Below are positions 45,608 through 55,859 of a DNA stretch of 64,000 nucleotides, in pieces. Below the pieces are notes generated by a model. It worked only from the letters and a program-made list of their open reading frames with translations. It had not been told where the DNA came from and did not search any database. This stretch comes from Evernia prunastri (lineage: Eukaryota; Ascomycota; Lecanoromycetes; Lecanorales; Parmeliaceae), in contig NKYR01000002.1 in NCBI GenBank assembly GCA_003184365.1, forward strand, positions 496,976-560,975. Reading direction: 5' to 3'. Position 1 is the first letter of the stretch. Each line of letters opens with the position of its first letter. Both the position numbers and the translations under genes were made by a program.

Positions 45608-46162
45608 ATGGTGCCAGCCTCGGAACACGAATACTTTCAATCGGTTCCTTGGTGCGCAAAGCTGTTGGCGGAACCAGATGTCGTCATTGTTGCTACACCC
45701 TCACGCCAATCGAACGAAAGCACCGAGAACGAGCTTGTTGCGGTTACTTTGAAGACGGAGAAGACCATACGGTCTTGGATGACCTTCTACAAAAAGCCTG
45801 CGGCAGGCACCACCCGTGTGGATGAAGTCTACAATCTGCTCAACTTAGGTCCGGGCGTCAATGGCTACGCTCATCTCGTCGCTGGTGGAATCATTGGAGT
45901 CATACTCGATGAGTGTATGGGGATTTTGGGACTGGTAAATATAAATCTAGGGTTCAAGGGCATAGGACGCTTTTTGGTCACGGCAAACTTGAATGTCAAT
46001 TACCTGAAGGCTGTCCCTACGCCGGGGATTTACCTTGCTACGGCGACGCTCCGAGAGATCAAAGGACGCAAATGCTACTTTGACGCTTCGATGAAGGATG
46101 GAGAAGGAAATGTCCTGGCTACTGCAGAATCTTTGTGGATTGATGCTACAGCAAAGCTTTGA
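45608..46162 (+). CDS. Hotdog-fold thioesterase superfamily protein
   Basis: A single-exon frame of 184 residues starting MVPASEHEYFQSVPW. The hotdog core is visible from about residue 88: NGYAHLVAGGIIGVILDECMG carries the central helix with the GGxxxxxxDE pattern typical of PaaI/THEM4-like thioesterases. It is followed by strands ending in TANLNVNYLKAVPTPG and the closing DGEGNVLATAESLWI strands. Family knowledge: hydrolysis of acyl-CoA thioesters. Small fungal members of this type are often unassigned to a substrate. There is no obvious targeting signal. The frame is complete and ends at a TGA at 46160-46162. Confidence 0.88.
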   Translation: MVPASEHEYFQSVPWCAKLLAEPDVVIVATPSRQSNESTENELVAVTLKTEKTIRSWMTFYKKPAAGTTRVDEVYNLLNLGPGVNGYAHLVAGGIIGVILDECMGILGLVNINLGFKGIGRFLVTANLNVNYLKAVPTPGIYLATATLREIKGRKCYFDASMKDGEGNVLATAESLWIDATAKL

Positions 46163-46688
46163 TTTGGCCTACAACGGTTCCATGCCTTTGACATGACACC
46201 ACACCAGAGAAGAAGCATAGGGACGATACCTCGTCTGACGCAGGAGAACTGACCCCCTAGGACGAGGGGAAACGAGGGCATCGTGCCCTGTGGGGCGGCG
46301 GCAGTTGGAAGGATGACGCTTCAAGGAATGGAGGAAAGGAGAAAGATACGTCATCAGGCACAGAGAGACGCTGGGAAACGGTTCGACAGACGGTAGAGGG
46401 ACAGAGATCTCATTAGTATTCGTTTGCCAAAACTGCAAGTTTGGCTGAGATGTAAATGCATAAGGGTTACAACCCATCACTATTTCTCGGAAGAGGAATC
46501 TTAAGCCTGAATAGTTCATGATCAGAGAGTCTCCGCAGTCGAAGGACACCTAGAGATGCAAAGTGCTAATAAATTAATCGAATCTGAGAAAAGATTCAGC
46601 CCTACGGGTCTTGGCATCCGATTGAAGTTATCCAAATCCCGCCTTGAGAGCGTCCTATCGACCAAAGCGAATAAATTCCGTGGCCAAC
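46163..46688. other. Intergenic region
   Basis: Short gap between two same-strand genes. No feature recognised; an AT-rich patch at 46490-46580 may be part of the next promoter. Confidence 0.5.
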
Positions 46689-47450
46689 ATGTTCGCACGA
46701 AGCATAGGAAGAGCGCTTTCCCAAGCATCAAGTCCTCTTTCAACACTCCCACCAACCTTCCTCCTCCCCCTCCGCGCTCGCCTCACAACCATAACAACCA
46801 GCACGACAACCACGGACCCCAACCCCCCAGAATCATCCTTCAACCACCTCCCGACCTCGCAAACACCCACGCACTCAACCCCGAGCCCTTCTCCACCACC
46901 GCCACCCCCACCGCAACGACCGCCCCACCTCTCCCGCCGCTCCCCCCTAACCCCCCCCACAAACGCCAACCTCTCCCTCCTCCCCCTCCTCGCCGCCCAA
47001 CCCCCCCACTACATCACCGCCCACCTACACTCCCGCCCCTACCTCCTCACCGCCGGCGACACGCTGCGGCTCCCCTTCCACATGCCCGACGCCCCGCCGG
47101 GGACGGTGCTCCGCCTGAACCGCGCGAGCGTGATCGGGAGCCGGGACTATACCTTCCGCGGGGCGCCGTACGTCGACGAGGCGCTGTTCGTCTGCAGGGC
47201 CGTCGTGGTCGGGGTCGAGGGGGAGCCGATGCGCGTGGTGGAGAAGACGAAGCGGAGGCAGCGGAAGGTGAAGAGGGCGACGCATAAGATGCGGTTTACG
47301 GTCTTGCGGGTTAAGGAGTTGAGGGTGTTGGCGGGGGAGAGGGAGAGGAGGGAGGAGAGAGAGAGGGAGGTGGTGGGGAGGGAAGAGGAGGAGTTGGAGG
47401 CGCTGGTGGGGGAGAGGGGGGGCAGAGAGAGTGGTTTGCAGGGGACTTGA
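46689..47450 (+). CDS. Mitochondrial large-subunit ribosomal protein bL21m
   Basis: A single-exon frame of 253 residues from the ATG at 46689 (MFARSIGRALSQ); a more upstream ATG-like start at 46644 is in frame but the chosen start begins a good mitochondrial presequence. The first ~85 residues are Ser/Thr/Pro-rich with a Pro run. The bL21 domain covers about residues 100-210: HYITAHLHSRPYLLTAGDT, LRLNRASVIGSRDYTF, ALFVCRAVVVGVEGEP and KTKRRQRKVKR, as in fungal Mrpl49 proteins. It binds 23S-type rRNA in the mitoribosome. The C-terminal ~45 residues are an unusual Glu/Arg-rich extension. GC content rises sharply within this gene compared with its flanks. Confidence 0.92.
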   Translation: MFARSIGRALSQASSPLSTLPPTFLLPLRARLTTITTSTTTTDPNPPESSFNHLPTSQTPTHSTPSPSPPPPPPPQRPPHLSRRSPLTPPTNANLSLLPLLAAQPPHYITAHLHSRPYLLTAGDTLRLPFHMPDAPPGTVLRLNRASVIGSRDYTFRGAPYVDEALFVCRAVVVGVEGEPMRVVEKTKRRQRKVKRATHKMRFTVLRVKELRVLAGERERREEREREVVGREEEELEALVGERGGRESGLQGT

Positions 47451-47963
47451 GATGCGGGGATGCCAAATTTTTAGGAGCACAGTATGGGAATCACAGCTGT
47501 GAAGTCCGACGCCACAGAGGTTGGTCAAGCCGTCAGGTTCTCGAGCGAGGTATAGAGCTCCCCGGGAGTGATTGTGAGGAGCCGCATTGGGGGTGCAGTA
47601 CAAGAGGGTAGGTATCATGCCCAAATACCATGGACATTTCTAGTCAGATGCTGGGGTCAGGGATCAGATTTCTGCCTCTGCCTATAAGACTTATGGCTGA
47701 ATGTTCAGCTCATGTATGCTATGAGAAGGGTATTGATGTAATATAAGCGTATCTACAACCGCGGCGAGTATCGAACCGCACGGCATCCAATGCCTCAGAA
47801 ATCCAATCCTAATTGGATACTGCGGCACGCTTGAATGCTATAGAGAACAAGAATCGTGTCTCATTTCCCAACGCCGCATGCTCTTATCCAAAGTTCAGAC
47901 TCCACAGAATACTCACAAGCCGTACCCGACCAGCGTTTCCAATACTATCACGAGAAGCCTCAA
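47451..47963. other. Convergent intergenic region
   Basis: Lies between the 3' ends of the bL21m gene (plus) and the Mps1 gene (minus). A weak tRNA-like motif on the minus strand near 47760-47815 does not fold properly and was rejected. Otherwise nothing is seen. Confidence 0.5.
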
Positions 47964-50516
47964 TCAAGCCCTTCCTTCCTCAACTGCTGCCTTGATCGAG
48001 GCGAAGAATTTCGCCGGCCAAGTAGACAATTCCGCCTCACTTGGCATGCCTTTCTCTCGAACGTGCTTGATGATGTTGTGCTGCAGTCTTGCGATCAATT
48101 CCTGACTGACTGGAACCGTGTCTTTGGCGGCAGCGTCTGGATACAGAAAAGGGTCACCATGTGTCAGGAGCTGGTCAATTGTCGGTCTCTGCGTGGCATT
48201 ACGATTGAGACACCCTCTGAGTGTCCTGATCAGGCCACTAGGAACTGTGATGCCACCAATGCCAATGTCGGGAAAGCTGATGACGTGGTTGGGATTGGGT
48301 ATGGCCATTATCTTCCGATATTGATCCGAGATATGCGCAAAGGGAGGCTTGCCATAGGTCATTTGATATAGGATACATCCCAGACTCCATACATCGCTCG
48401 GCTTACCTAATTTCATAACCTTGCCCACGATGGAAGGTTGTCCGCTGCCAGCATTTGAGTCGACTAGTGCTTCTGGAGACATGTAATTGGGCGTACCGAT
48501 ATGCTGTTCGCGGTGAACGTTGACAGTGTCGTCTGCTATAGCATTGGAAATTCCGAAATCGATCAGCTTCAATTTCCCCTGCAGAAGAAGGAAGTTCGCC
48601 GGCTTGAGATCTGAATGTACGATATCGTACTGGTGCACTGCTTGCACGCATTCGAGCATCTCTTTCCAGAAATAGCGCGTAAATGTCACGTCAAAAGTGG
48701 CGTCCTCAGAGTTAAGCCGAAGTGTCAGCACTCTATTCAGGTCACTTTCGCCCATTTCCATGAGGACGCTGAGAGTGTGCCTCTCTTCGTTGATCTCCCA
48801 ATCAAGTAGAGTAACTACCCGATCCACCTTCTCTAGCCTTTTTAGTAAATCGATCTCGCCTTTGTACCCGCGAATGGCTAACTCGTCTTGGTCTTCAAGT
48901 GTTACCCTCTTAAGGGCAAAGACTTTGTAATTTTCGGCCATAACACGGTAAACCTTAGAACTGCCTCCCCGACCAATGCAGTCCATGCGTGTGAAAAGTT
49001 TGCCATTGACGGAGATGTAGTTCCGCTTCTTCTTTGCCTGACTTGCTGAGGCCGCACCAGCGTTCGCCGTTGCAGTCTCCAGCATTGTCATCTTTGGTGG
49101 CGGTGGAGCTGGCCGATGCGGGGTGTTCTGGCTTCGGACTGCAAGAGCCGGCCTTTGCGGTGATACCATTCCTGGCGTTTGGATGAGCATCTTTCCGTCT
49201 GATATAACACTGAGCTTCTGCTTATCAGATAAAGCGGAACCATTTGGCTTGTTTCGCTTGAAGGTTGGTGGAGGCTCATTCTCCTGATCAAACCGTGATG
49301 GTAATGGGGGTAATGGTGGTACCTTGAATATAGGCTGGACACGTTTCCCTGATGATCCTTCCTTGCTAGATAATGGGGCTGGCTTTGGCTTGCTCTCGAT
49401 TGTGTCAATGAGGGCTTTGGGTGGCTCTGGATTGCTTGGCATGGGACTACCGGTGATGATATCAGCTTGGCTTTGAAACCGTACGTGAGGCGGTCGCTCG
49501 GGCTGAGGCGACTTTGGTCGGCTGGTAGGCCTATCATTGCTCCTGAGGGATGCATCGCCGACTTGCATCAAAGGAGATTCTCCTCTTTCACCAGATGGAA
49601 GTAGTTGCCCAACACCTGACGAGAGAGCGTCCTCATGAATTGGGCTTTGATCTTCATCGCTCTGCCTCCTTTTCATGCCCCTCCTTGCTGGACCACTTAG
49701 GTATCGACCAGTCACCTTGCCCACTCTCTTGATCCGCATAGATCCTTGTACGCCGGTCTCTTCGCCTTTGGTCCTGTTTATGGAAAGATTGCTCATTTGC
49801 AAAGCCGTTTCGTGGATACTGGAATGCTCTCTGGAGTTCGATAAAGTCTCGGCTTGAGCTTCAGATCCAGCTGATGAAGGCTTCGCAGTATTTGAGTCTG
49901 GGAGATCTGAGGACATGCCACCAGACGTCGTTAACGAGGGTTTTGTCTGGTAGCCCCGATTTCGGGGAGCAGGCGTAACGAGGTCGCGCTGGTGCTCCAT
50001 TTGTTCTAGAGAGTTGTCCACTGCTGTAGTCTTCCGTAGCGTCGAAGGTGCCGCTATGCCCACGTTTAATCGAACAATGCGCGGACTTCCAGATCTTGAT
50101 GCAGTGGGAGACGCGGTGCGTTCTCTGAAACGGGTTGCTCCCAGCGGAATCGGACTTCTTCGTCTCACTGGATTGACCCTTTCTCTCAATGCGCCTCCAC
50201 CTTGGATATCATTCTTTTGAGATGGCGAAGATCCTCCTAAAATTGATGCTTCTTCTCCAAGTAAAGCCTTAGCCTCTGCACTGAATTTCATTGGGGCCAC
50301 AGGCGCTTCATCATCCGAACTGTCTCCGATAGAGAACTTCCATGCCTGGGGTAGAGCAGATACATTGACGTCTGACTTATGGAGCAATGGCGCATTGCGC
50401 TTGAGGTTTGGCCTCGAGGGTTGGCCTCTGAGGTTTTGTCGCGACCTCGGACGTCCTGGTGGGTCAAGATAGTTTGCGACTATAGATGCTGAAGATGCTG
50501 TCGAGATGGCGGCCAT
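47964..50516 (-). CDS. MPS1: Mps1/TTK-type dual-specificity spindle checkpoint kinase
   Basis: A single-exon frame of 850 residues. Residues 1-490 are Ser/Pro-rich and probably disordered, with several basic SP/TP sites. The kinase domain spans about 495-790: ISVNGKLFTRMDCIGRGGSSKVYRV (glycine loop), FALKRV (catalytic Lys), HSDLKPANFLL near residue 633, DFGIS and GTPNYMSPEAL. The HSD in place of HRD, NGKLYxxxxxIGRGGSSKVY and MEMGESDLNxxL are hallmarks of the Mps1/TTK/Mph1 family, which makes the assignment firm. Role: kinetochore-localised kinase that starts the spindle assembly checkpoint and, in some fungi, spindle pole body duplication. All catalytic residues are present and the gene looks intact. 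Confidence 0.95.
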   Translation of the reverse strand: MAAISTASSASIVANYLDPPGRPRSRQNLRGQPSRPNLKRNAPLLHKSDVNVSALPQAWKFSIGDSSDDEAPVAPMKFSAEAKALLGEEASILGGSSPSQKNDIQGGGALRERVNPVRRRSPIPLGATRFRERTASPTASRSGSPRIVRLNVGIAAPSTLRKTTAVDNSLEQMEHQRDLVTPAPRNRGYQTKPSLTTSGGMSSDLPDSNTAKPSSAGSEAQAETLSNSREHSSIHETALQMSNLSINRTKGEETGVQGSMRIKRVGKVTGRYLSGPARRGMKRRQSDEDQSPIHEDALSSGVGQLLPSGERGESPLMQVGDASLRSNDRPTSRPKSPQPERPPHVRFQSQADIITGSPMPSNPEPPKALIDTIESKPKPAPLSSKEGSSGKRVQPIFKVPPLPPLPSRFDQENEPPPTFKRNKPNGSALSDKQKLSVISDGKMLIQTPGMVSPQRPALAVRSQNTPHRPAPPPPKMTMLETATANAGAASASQAKKKRNYISVNGKLFTRMDCIGRGGSSKVYRVMAENYKVFALKRVTLEDQDELAIRGYKGEIDLLKRLEKVDRVVTLLDWEINEERHTLSVLMEMGESDLNRVLTLRLNSEDATFDVTFTRYFWKEMLECVQAVHQYDIVHSDLKPANFLLLQGKLKLIDFGISNAIADDTVNVHREQHIGTPNYMSPEALVDSNAGSGQPSIVGKVMKLGKPSDVWSLGCILYQMTYGKPPFAHISDQYRKIMAIPNPNHVISFPDIGIGGITVPSGLIRTLRGCLNRNATQRPTIDQLLTHGDPFLYPDAAAKDTVPVSQELIARLQHNIIKHVREKGMPSEAELSTWPAKFFASIKAAVEEGRA

Positions 50517-51129
50517 TGTACCTAATTCATGCGTTCGGAATTGCGCGCAAGACAGATAGCATGACTGCCATTTGATCCGGAGATTTTGGCGAAGCAGTCA
50601 CTAAACACAGCATCGAATGGATGTTGAAATGTTGAAATCGAATTGTCGTCCTCTGAAGCGAAAAAGCGCGCGGCGATTGGCGCCAAGAAACTGTTTACTC
50701 GGCGGTTGCTATGGGCTACCATATTCTCCGCAAATGTTAAGTTGTCTTTGATCGCGAATTCCCGAATCCCAGCACTCCATAGCAATGGCGAGTACAGTAC
50801 TTGGGATTTAAAACACTTTCGTCGACTGAGCTTAGCAGAATCTGTCACCGCTGGTAATTGTGTTCTTTCTTTAGCTCAGAAGCGCAATATTTGCCATTGG
50901 ATTGAATATTGATATTTTCATTCTCTATTCTCGACTCTCATGTACATATATATACAGCCCCATCTTTTAACAGGAATATGGTTGGTTACTATCACCGCTA
51001 AATGACAAAGATCTGAGCCTCTCACCAGTGTGACGTTCTCCGTCCCTAAAGCGCCCGCAATGCCGCTCAATGCGTAGGATGAGACGCCGCTCAAATGCAA
51101 TGGGTGTATATACATCTTCGAGATTGATA
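50517..51129. other. Intergenic region
   Basis: Promoter side of the Mps1 gene and 3' flank of the phosphatase gene. A TATATATA stretch is at 50945-50952. No gene is supported. Confidence 0.5.
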
Positions 51130-52378
51130 TCATTTGTTGTTTTGAACCACGATAGCAACGATAACGCAGATATCGTCGACCTTTCCGCCGTGAAAATCCT
51201 CGTGTGGGTAGTGCTTTTGGACCTCCCTAGCGAAAGGACCATCTCGCTTGATATTCATACTCGCAGCTTTAGCTTCCCCAACAATATTGACCGCTAACAG
51301 TGTTTGTAAAGTATTCTCGTACTGCTTAGGAATCCCGCCATCTCGTGTAAGATCATGTATACTTTCGGATACAGTGGTGCCTCTCTCCCCAATCTCCCAA
51401 GCATGGAACCCAATCATTTGCCGGCTCACAATCTTCAACAGCTCGCGCGTGCTCAGATTGTCCCAGATACCATCAGTGGCAAACATTAAAACATCACCAT
51501 GACGTACTTCATGGCTTGTGTCGTTCGAATCCTTAGGAGAATCGCTCAATTGATTTCCGCCGAAAAGGCGCGAGAGAGCGAGTATCTTTGGCGGTACTAC
51601 AGAAAGCTGAAAAGGTGTATTGAATGCATGGGTCTGAGGATTCGAGAAATGGTGGACTGCATTTAGGCGGAAATGTATGAACCCCGAGTCGCCAAGGCTG
51701 TTGCTGTGTATAAGCCTCGATTATGGGGTCGCCGTCACTACAAACTCACTTGGCCACTTTCAGATTTCCCTCTTCGTCCCCAGTAGCTACGCATGCCGTG
51801 CTCCCTCCACCGTCGATTTTGCCCTCCCTCACTATCTCCTGGTACGCATTACCAAGAATAATTTGAGGCGAAAGATCTTTCCTGTCCAGCGAACGTAGGT
51901 CTCCGGCGACCTTAGCCATGCCTTGACATAGGCCGTGGGAGAAGTTGGCGGAGTCAATGCCTTGATCGGCCCAGCCGCCCACTCCATCGGCCACACCAAA
52001 CGCCACATTGTTGCTGTTGCCTGCCTTGCTTATGAAGAACGCATCCTGGCCGCTTTGAGGCCGCCCCGTGAAAACATCTTGCCTGGAAGGTATTTGCTTC
52101 TGGGTGCCGAAGGTGAATATGTCGTTCTTAGGATCAAAGCGCCGTCCTTTGGCGGAGAAGGATGCTGCGATTCGGTAGGAAAGTAAAGGCGCTGACTCGA
52201 GGGTGGAAGACCATTGTGATGGCGTAGCCGCAGTGGACGTGCTCTTGCAAATGTATGCATTAGAAGAAAGGGAATATGGGCTAAGGATCTGCTTTGCCAA
52301 GAGGGGCGCTGTGCAGCACGCAGTACGTTGCAGTACTGGCGATATCGATCGGACATTCAACGTCAGCAGCGCACGCAT
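51130..52378 (-). CDS. PTC7-type mitochondrial PP2C protein phosphatase
   Basis: Two exons: 52378-51750 and 51697-51130, giving 398 residues. The 52-bp intron (GTGAGT...CAACAG) rejoins KVAN to LGDSGF and restores the conserved NLGDSG motif. The N-terminus (MRALLTLNVRSISPVLQRT) has regularly spaced Arg without acidic residues, like a mitochondrial presequence. PP2C motifs in order: GQDAFF, FGVADGVGGW near residue 131, GGGSTACVA, NLGDSGF at 210, a HAFNTPFQL segment, DVLMFATDGIWDN near 280, and KVDDICVIVAIV at the end. The Asp residues that coordinate Mn/Mg are present. In yeast, Ptc7 acts in mitochondria on coenzyme Q synthesis (Coq7); orthology is inferred from the presequence and the motif set. 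Confidence 0.92.
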
Positions 52379-52578
52379 TCTGCAGACCAGTGGAAGGCCA
52401 CTAGTGTGACAGCAGTCGGAGAGCCGGGGAAGATGAGGGAACTGTTATCCATAGAGAGGATCTGCTACAAATAAACCTTGCCAACTCGTAGGCTAGAGAA
52501 TAAAGCTCTTACGGCACCTCGAACAACATCTGTGACAGCCCTAACCCTACTCCATCTAGGTAGGTACTCTTTTGTCTC

Positions 52579-53315
52579 CAATAGCTTTAGACCCCCTGCT
52601 TAGGCCGATTTAGCGCCATCTTTAAATTTTTAGTGCATTGTGAGTCGGCCCCGCAGGGGGTCTGCACCAAAAACCCCCAGTTTCTTGTATTCTATTCGAG
52701 ATATGCCAAGATGTGCCAAGGCTACGGCCAAAACCGATTGATGCTAGTTAGAATACCGAAATTTATGGTAATATTGACCATTGCAGCTAAATACATCATG
52801 ATATCACATCTACCATGATGCCGGGAGTCCTCCACTCAGTGATCTGTATAAACATATCATAGCTGATAAGCGCCAGCTCCAGCATATGTCCAACTTTCCA
52901 ACAATACCACCAACATCCGCTTTCCTACCCAGAGACCACAGTAGCATACTCGCTCCCACGTGCCAGGCTAACCTTATATAGCTAGCTCGATATTCGATGA
53001 TAGTCTATTTACAAATGGTCTGGTATCTGGTAGCACGTTCTCTATTCCTCACGCTTCACTACATCAACAATGGACATCCGTCCATCTTCGCCGCTAAGTA
53101 GCCCCCCTCCGCCTTCCTCTCCTCCGACTTCCTCTCCTCCGCCTTACTCCCCCCCACATTCTCGCCACTCGAGCCTAGAACGCGTTTCATACACAGGAAC
53201 AGCCAGAAAGCGACCTCGGTTATCTCATCGTCGTCCCCCGCGCTCAGATCAACAGAAACTCGATCATATACAATTGGTGATCAAGGAGAACGGGTGGACA
53301 TTGAGGAATCTGCTT
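52579..53315 (+). repeat. First copy of a 737-bp direct duplication ending at an N
   Basis: Bases 52579-53315 and 53317-54053 are equal in length and nearly identical; I see only about three substitutions (for example AAACC/AAATC near 52728 and TAAACAT/TAAATAT near 52850). They are separated by one N at 53316. The arrangement fits two unmerged overlapping contigs, or two element copies joined by scaffolding. The first copy ends exactly where the frame of the second continues. Confidence 0.75.
52589..52663. other. Strong hairpin at the start of the repeat
   Basis: The arms AGACCCCCTGC (52589-52599) and GCAGGGGGTCT (52653-52663) are perfect reverse complements, extended inward by GGCCGA (52603-52608) and TCGGCC (52645-52650) with small bulges. 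The duplicate copy carries the same hairpin at 53327-53401. It may be an element end or a regulatory structure. Confidence 0.6.
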
Positions 53316-53807
53316 NCAATAGCTTTAGACCCCCTGCTTAGGCCGATTTAGCGCCATCTTTAAATTTTTAGTGCATTGTGAGTCGGCCCCGCAGGGGGTC
53401 TGCACCAAAAACCCCCAGTTTCTTGTATTCTATTCGAGATATGCCAAGATGTGCCAAGGCTACGGCCAAAATCGATTGATGCTAGTTAGAATACCGAAAT
53501 TTATGGTAATATTGACCATTGCAGCTAAATACATCATGATATCACATCTACCATGATGCCGGGAGTCCTCCACTCAGTGATCTGTATAAATATATCATAG
53601 CTGATAAGCGCCAGCTCCAGCATATGTCCAACTTTCCAACAATACCACCAACATCCGCTTTCCTACCCAGAGACCACAGTAGCATACTCGCTCCCACGTG
53701 CCAGGCTAACCTTATATAGCTAGCTCGATATTCGATGATAGTCTATTTACAAATGGTCTGGTATCTGGTAGCACGTTCTCTATTCCTCACGCTTCACTAC
53801 ATCAACA

Positions 53808-54321
53808 ATGGACATCCGTCCATCTTCGCCGCTAAGTAGCCCCCCTCCGCCTTCCTCTCCTCCGACTTCCTCTCCTACGCCTTACTCCCCCCCACATTCT
53901 CGCCACTCGAGCCTAGAACGCGTTTCATACACAGGAACAGCCAGAAAGCGACCTCGGTTATCTCATCGTCGTCCCCCGCGCTCAGATCAACAGAAACTCG
54001 ATCATATACAATTGGTGATCAAGGAGAACGGGTGGACATTGAGGAATCTGCTTGAGGCATACGAGAAGAATCAGAGTGCCACAGAATACCGGACCTCTTG
54101 GTCACAATTTAAGAAGTTCGCATACAGGAGGTCTACATTAGAAAAGTCGGACTGGGAGAGAATGTTTTCTGTATATGGTATTGATNAGACATCACGACAA
54201 GCCTACGACACATTGGAATGGATTCATCCTAGACTAGGACTGTGGCACCTGAGGTACAACTTACTCAAACTATTCCACCGTACTCATTGGGGTGGGAGTC
54301 AGCCGTCGGACTCCTCAACCC
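53808..54321 (+). pseudogene. Broken DUF6589-like repeat-family gene fragment
   Basis: The frame starts MDIRPSSPLSSPPP, a Ser/Pro-rich leader, then QKLDHIQLVIKENGWTLRNLL and WSQFKKFAYRR. It continues past an N (54186) into IHPRLGLWHLRYNLLKLFHRTHWGG, which I recognise as typical of fungal DUF6589 proteins, a large repetitive family. Family proteins are much longer (order of 1000 residues), so this is a small remnant or several pieces joined. N's at 53316, 54186 and 54322 break it. A truncated copy of the same start lies at 53070-53315. Confidence 0.65.
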
Positions 54322-54322
54322 N

Positions 54323-55220
54323 AGCCGGGGTTTTCCGCGTTCCCAGCTGTGAATCTAAGAAAATCCGGCTTCCAATCATTGGGTCAGAATGTCATGAAAT
54401 ACAATCATTCTATATCAAGCGGCTTATCGTTGGATGAAGAAGATCCAGATAGCCTTGGGGAAGGACAAGAAGAAAATAACAGTACTTCATTTACGGCCGA
54501 TGAGGAGATGGACCAGCTACTCCAAGATATTTCCTGACCAGGGTGTTGAGAGACTCTTACTCAAGATGGGATCATTTCCTCCCCCGACCTTGAATACAAT
54601 TGGGGTCCAATGTCGCTAGCGGCGAACGGAAGGTCGGTATTGGGGCTCCCTGTAATTCCAACCGAGACGCTAGCGATAGCTGCGACCCTATATTGCTAGA
54701 GGCCGGAGTGGAAGGACTGTTGAAAGAGCTGTCGAAGGAGCTACTGAAGGAACTATTTGGCGACGGATNAAAGGTTGAAGGTGTTCGATATGAGCGGAAC
54801 AAAAATTCCCGAGGAGGGATTGATTGGTATCGCTATCAAACATACGTGCTATTGCCCCGATTGATCCCGTTCATTAAGGAAGTTATTGAGAAGTATGGCG
54901 AATGCTATCTCGTTCAAGATGGCGCTCCGTCTCATAAAGCGTGGCAACAGAATGAGCTTTTGGAGATTGAGGGGCTAACTGTTCTTCCTTGGCCTGGCAA
55001 CTCTCCGGATCTAAATCAGATTGAGCCCTGTTGGTACCATTTGAAGCAGTACATCTCGAAGCAACCGTATCCTCCAACTACGAAAGAGCCTACGATTAAG
55101 GCCTGGGACGTTGCGTGGCGCAATTTGGAGCAGGAAAGAATAGGGAAGTGGTGTGGGAAGATGAGGGCACGAATGGAGCGTGTGATTTTGGCTAAAGGAG
55201 ATAATAAATTTCATGGCTAG
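54323..55220 (+). pseudogene. Broken DDE-transposase fragment (Tc1/mariner-like)
   Basis: From about 54776 to 55220 a frame shows RGGIDWYRYQTYVLLPRLIPF, YLVQDGAPSHKA and VLPWPGNSPDLNQIEPCW, the second-Asp and third-Glu motifs of DDE_3-type transposases of the Tc1/mariner group. The upstream half, including the first catalytic Asp, is missing or scrambled: short frames around 54323-54740 do not join in frame and there is an N at 54769. So the transposase is dead or mis-assembled. It directly follows DUF6589-like sequence, a different family, so the region is a mosaic. Confidence 0.8.
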
Positions 55221-55859
55221 CCATCTTATAGAGCATCATTTATTTGATAATTTAGATCATTCTAACGTTATTTAGATGTGTGGTTGTTGCGAAATAAAAA
55301 TAATTAATATGGGTAGGATTTTGATTTTCTAGCCGGGGATTAATTTAAAAAAAAGTCTGTTGTAGACTGACATTATTCAGCATCGCCATACAACGCAGTC
55401 ACGGTACCCTGTATGGTCGAGGCACAGCCCAGTCCCCCCTTGATCATTAGGGCAATTTCAAGAGACCTTTTAGTGTCCATATGTTGTAAACTTAACGAGT
55501 ATGATTATACTGTTCGACTTAGATTGAATCTATCCTCGTTCTTCCTAGATCGTCTGTTCAATTGTTGCATTTCGATTAAATACACTACGAAGGTGCTGGC
55601 ATTGCCATGCGATCAAGCATGGGGTTCAACGGCGCAGCTTTCGAATCTGCAAACCTCACAATCTTACGATAAGGACCGCTTCGTTAATTTTATAACTTGT
55701 AATGCCCCCTTAAATCTCCTTGCTACTCTTTTTATAAATCTAGATACCTTTTACGAACAGGTAGTCTTCACACTATATTTATTGATTATATCGGTCTGGT
55801 TCGTTGCAAGCTTGTCAACAATTGCAATTGCGTGGGCATTGGATTGCCGTGAATCAATT
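55221..55859. other. AT-rich repeat flank
   Basis: Bases 55221-55370 are very AT-rich and may be decayed element sequence. A frame at 55413-55860 runs into the next gene's start codon but is T-rich with no recognisable motif, so I treat it as leader or spurious. Confidence 0.5.

Noticed and set aside
46556..47287. 243-residue frame overlapping the bL21m gene
   Set aside because: It is a different frame of the same DNA, Pro/His/Arg-rich, while the bL21m frame carries clear domain sequence.
47758..47815. Second tRNA-like motif on the minus strand
   Set aside because: TTCGA is present but the T-stem has two mismatches and no cloverleaf can be drawn.
55413..55859. N-terminal extension of the secreted Cys-rich gene
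   Set aside because: It would bury the signal peptide and shows no recognisable domain.
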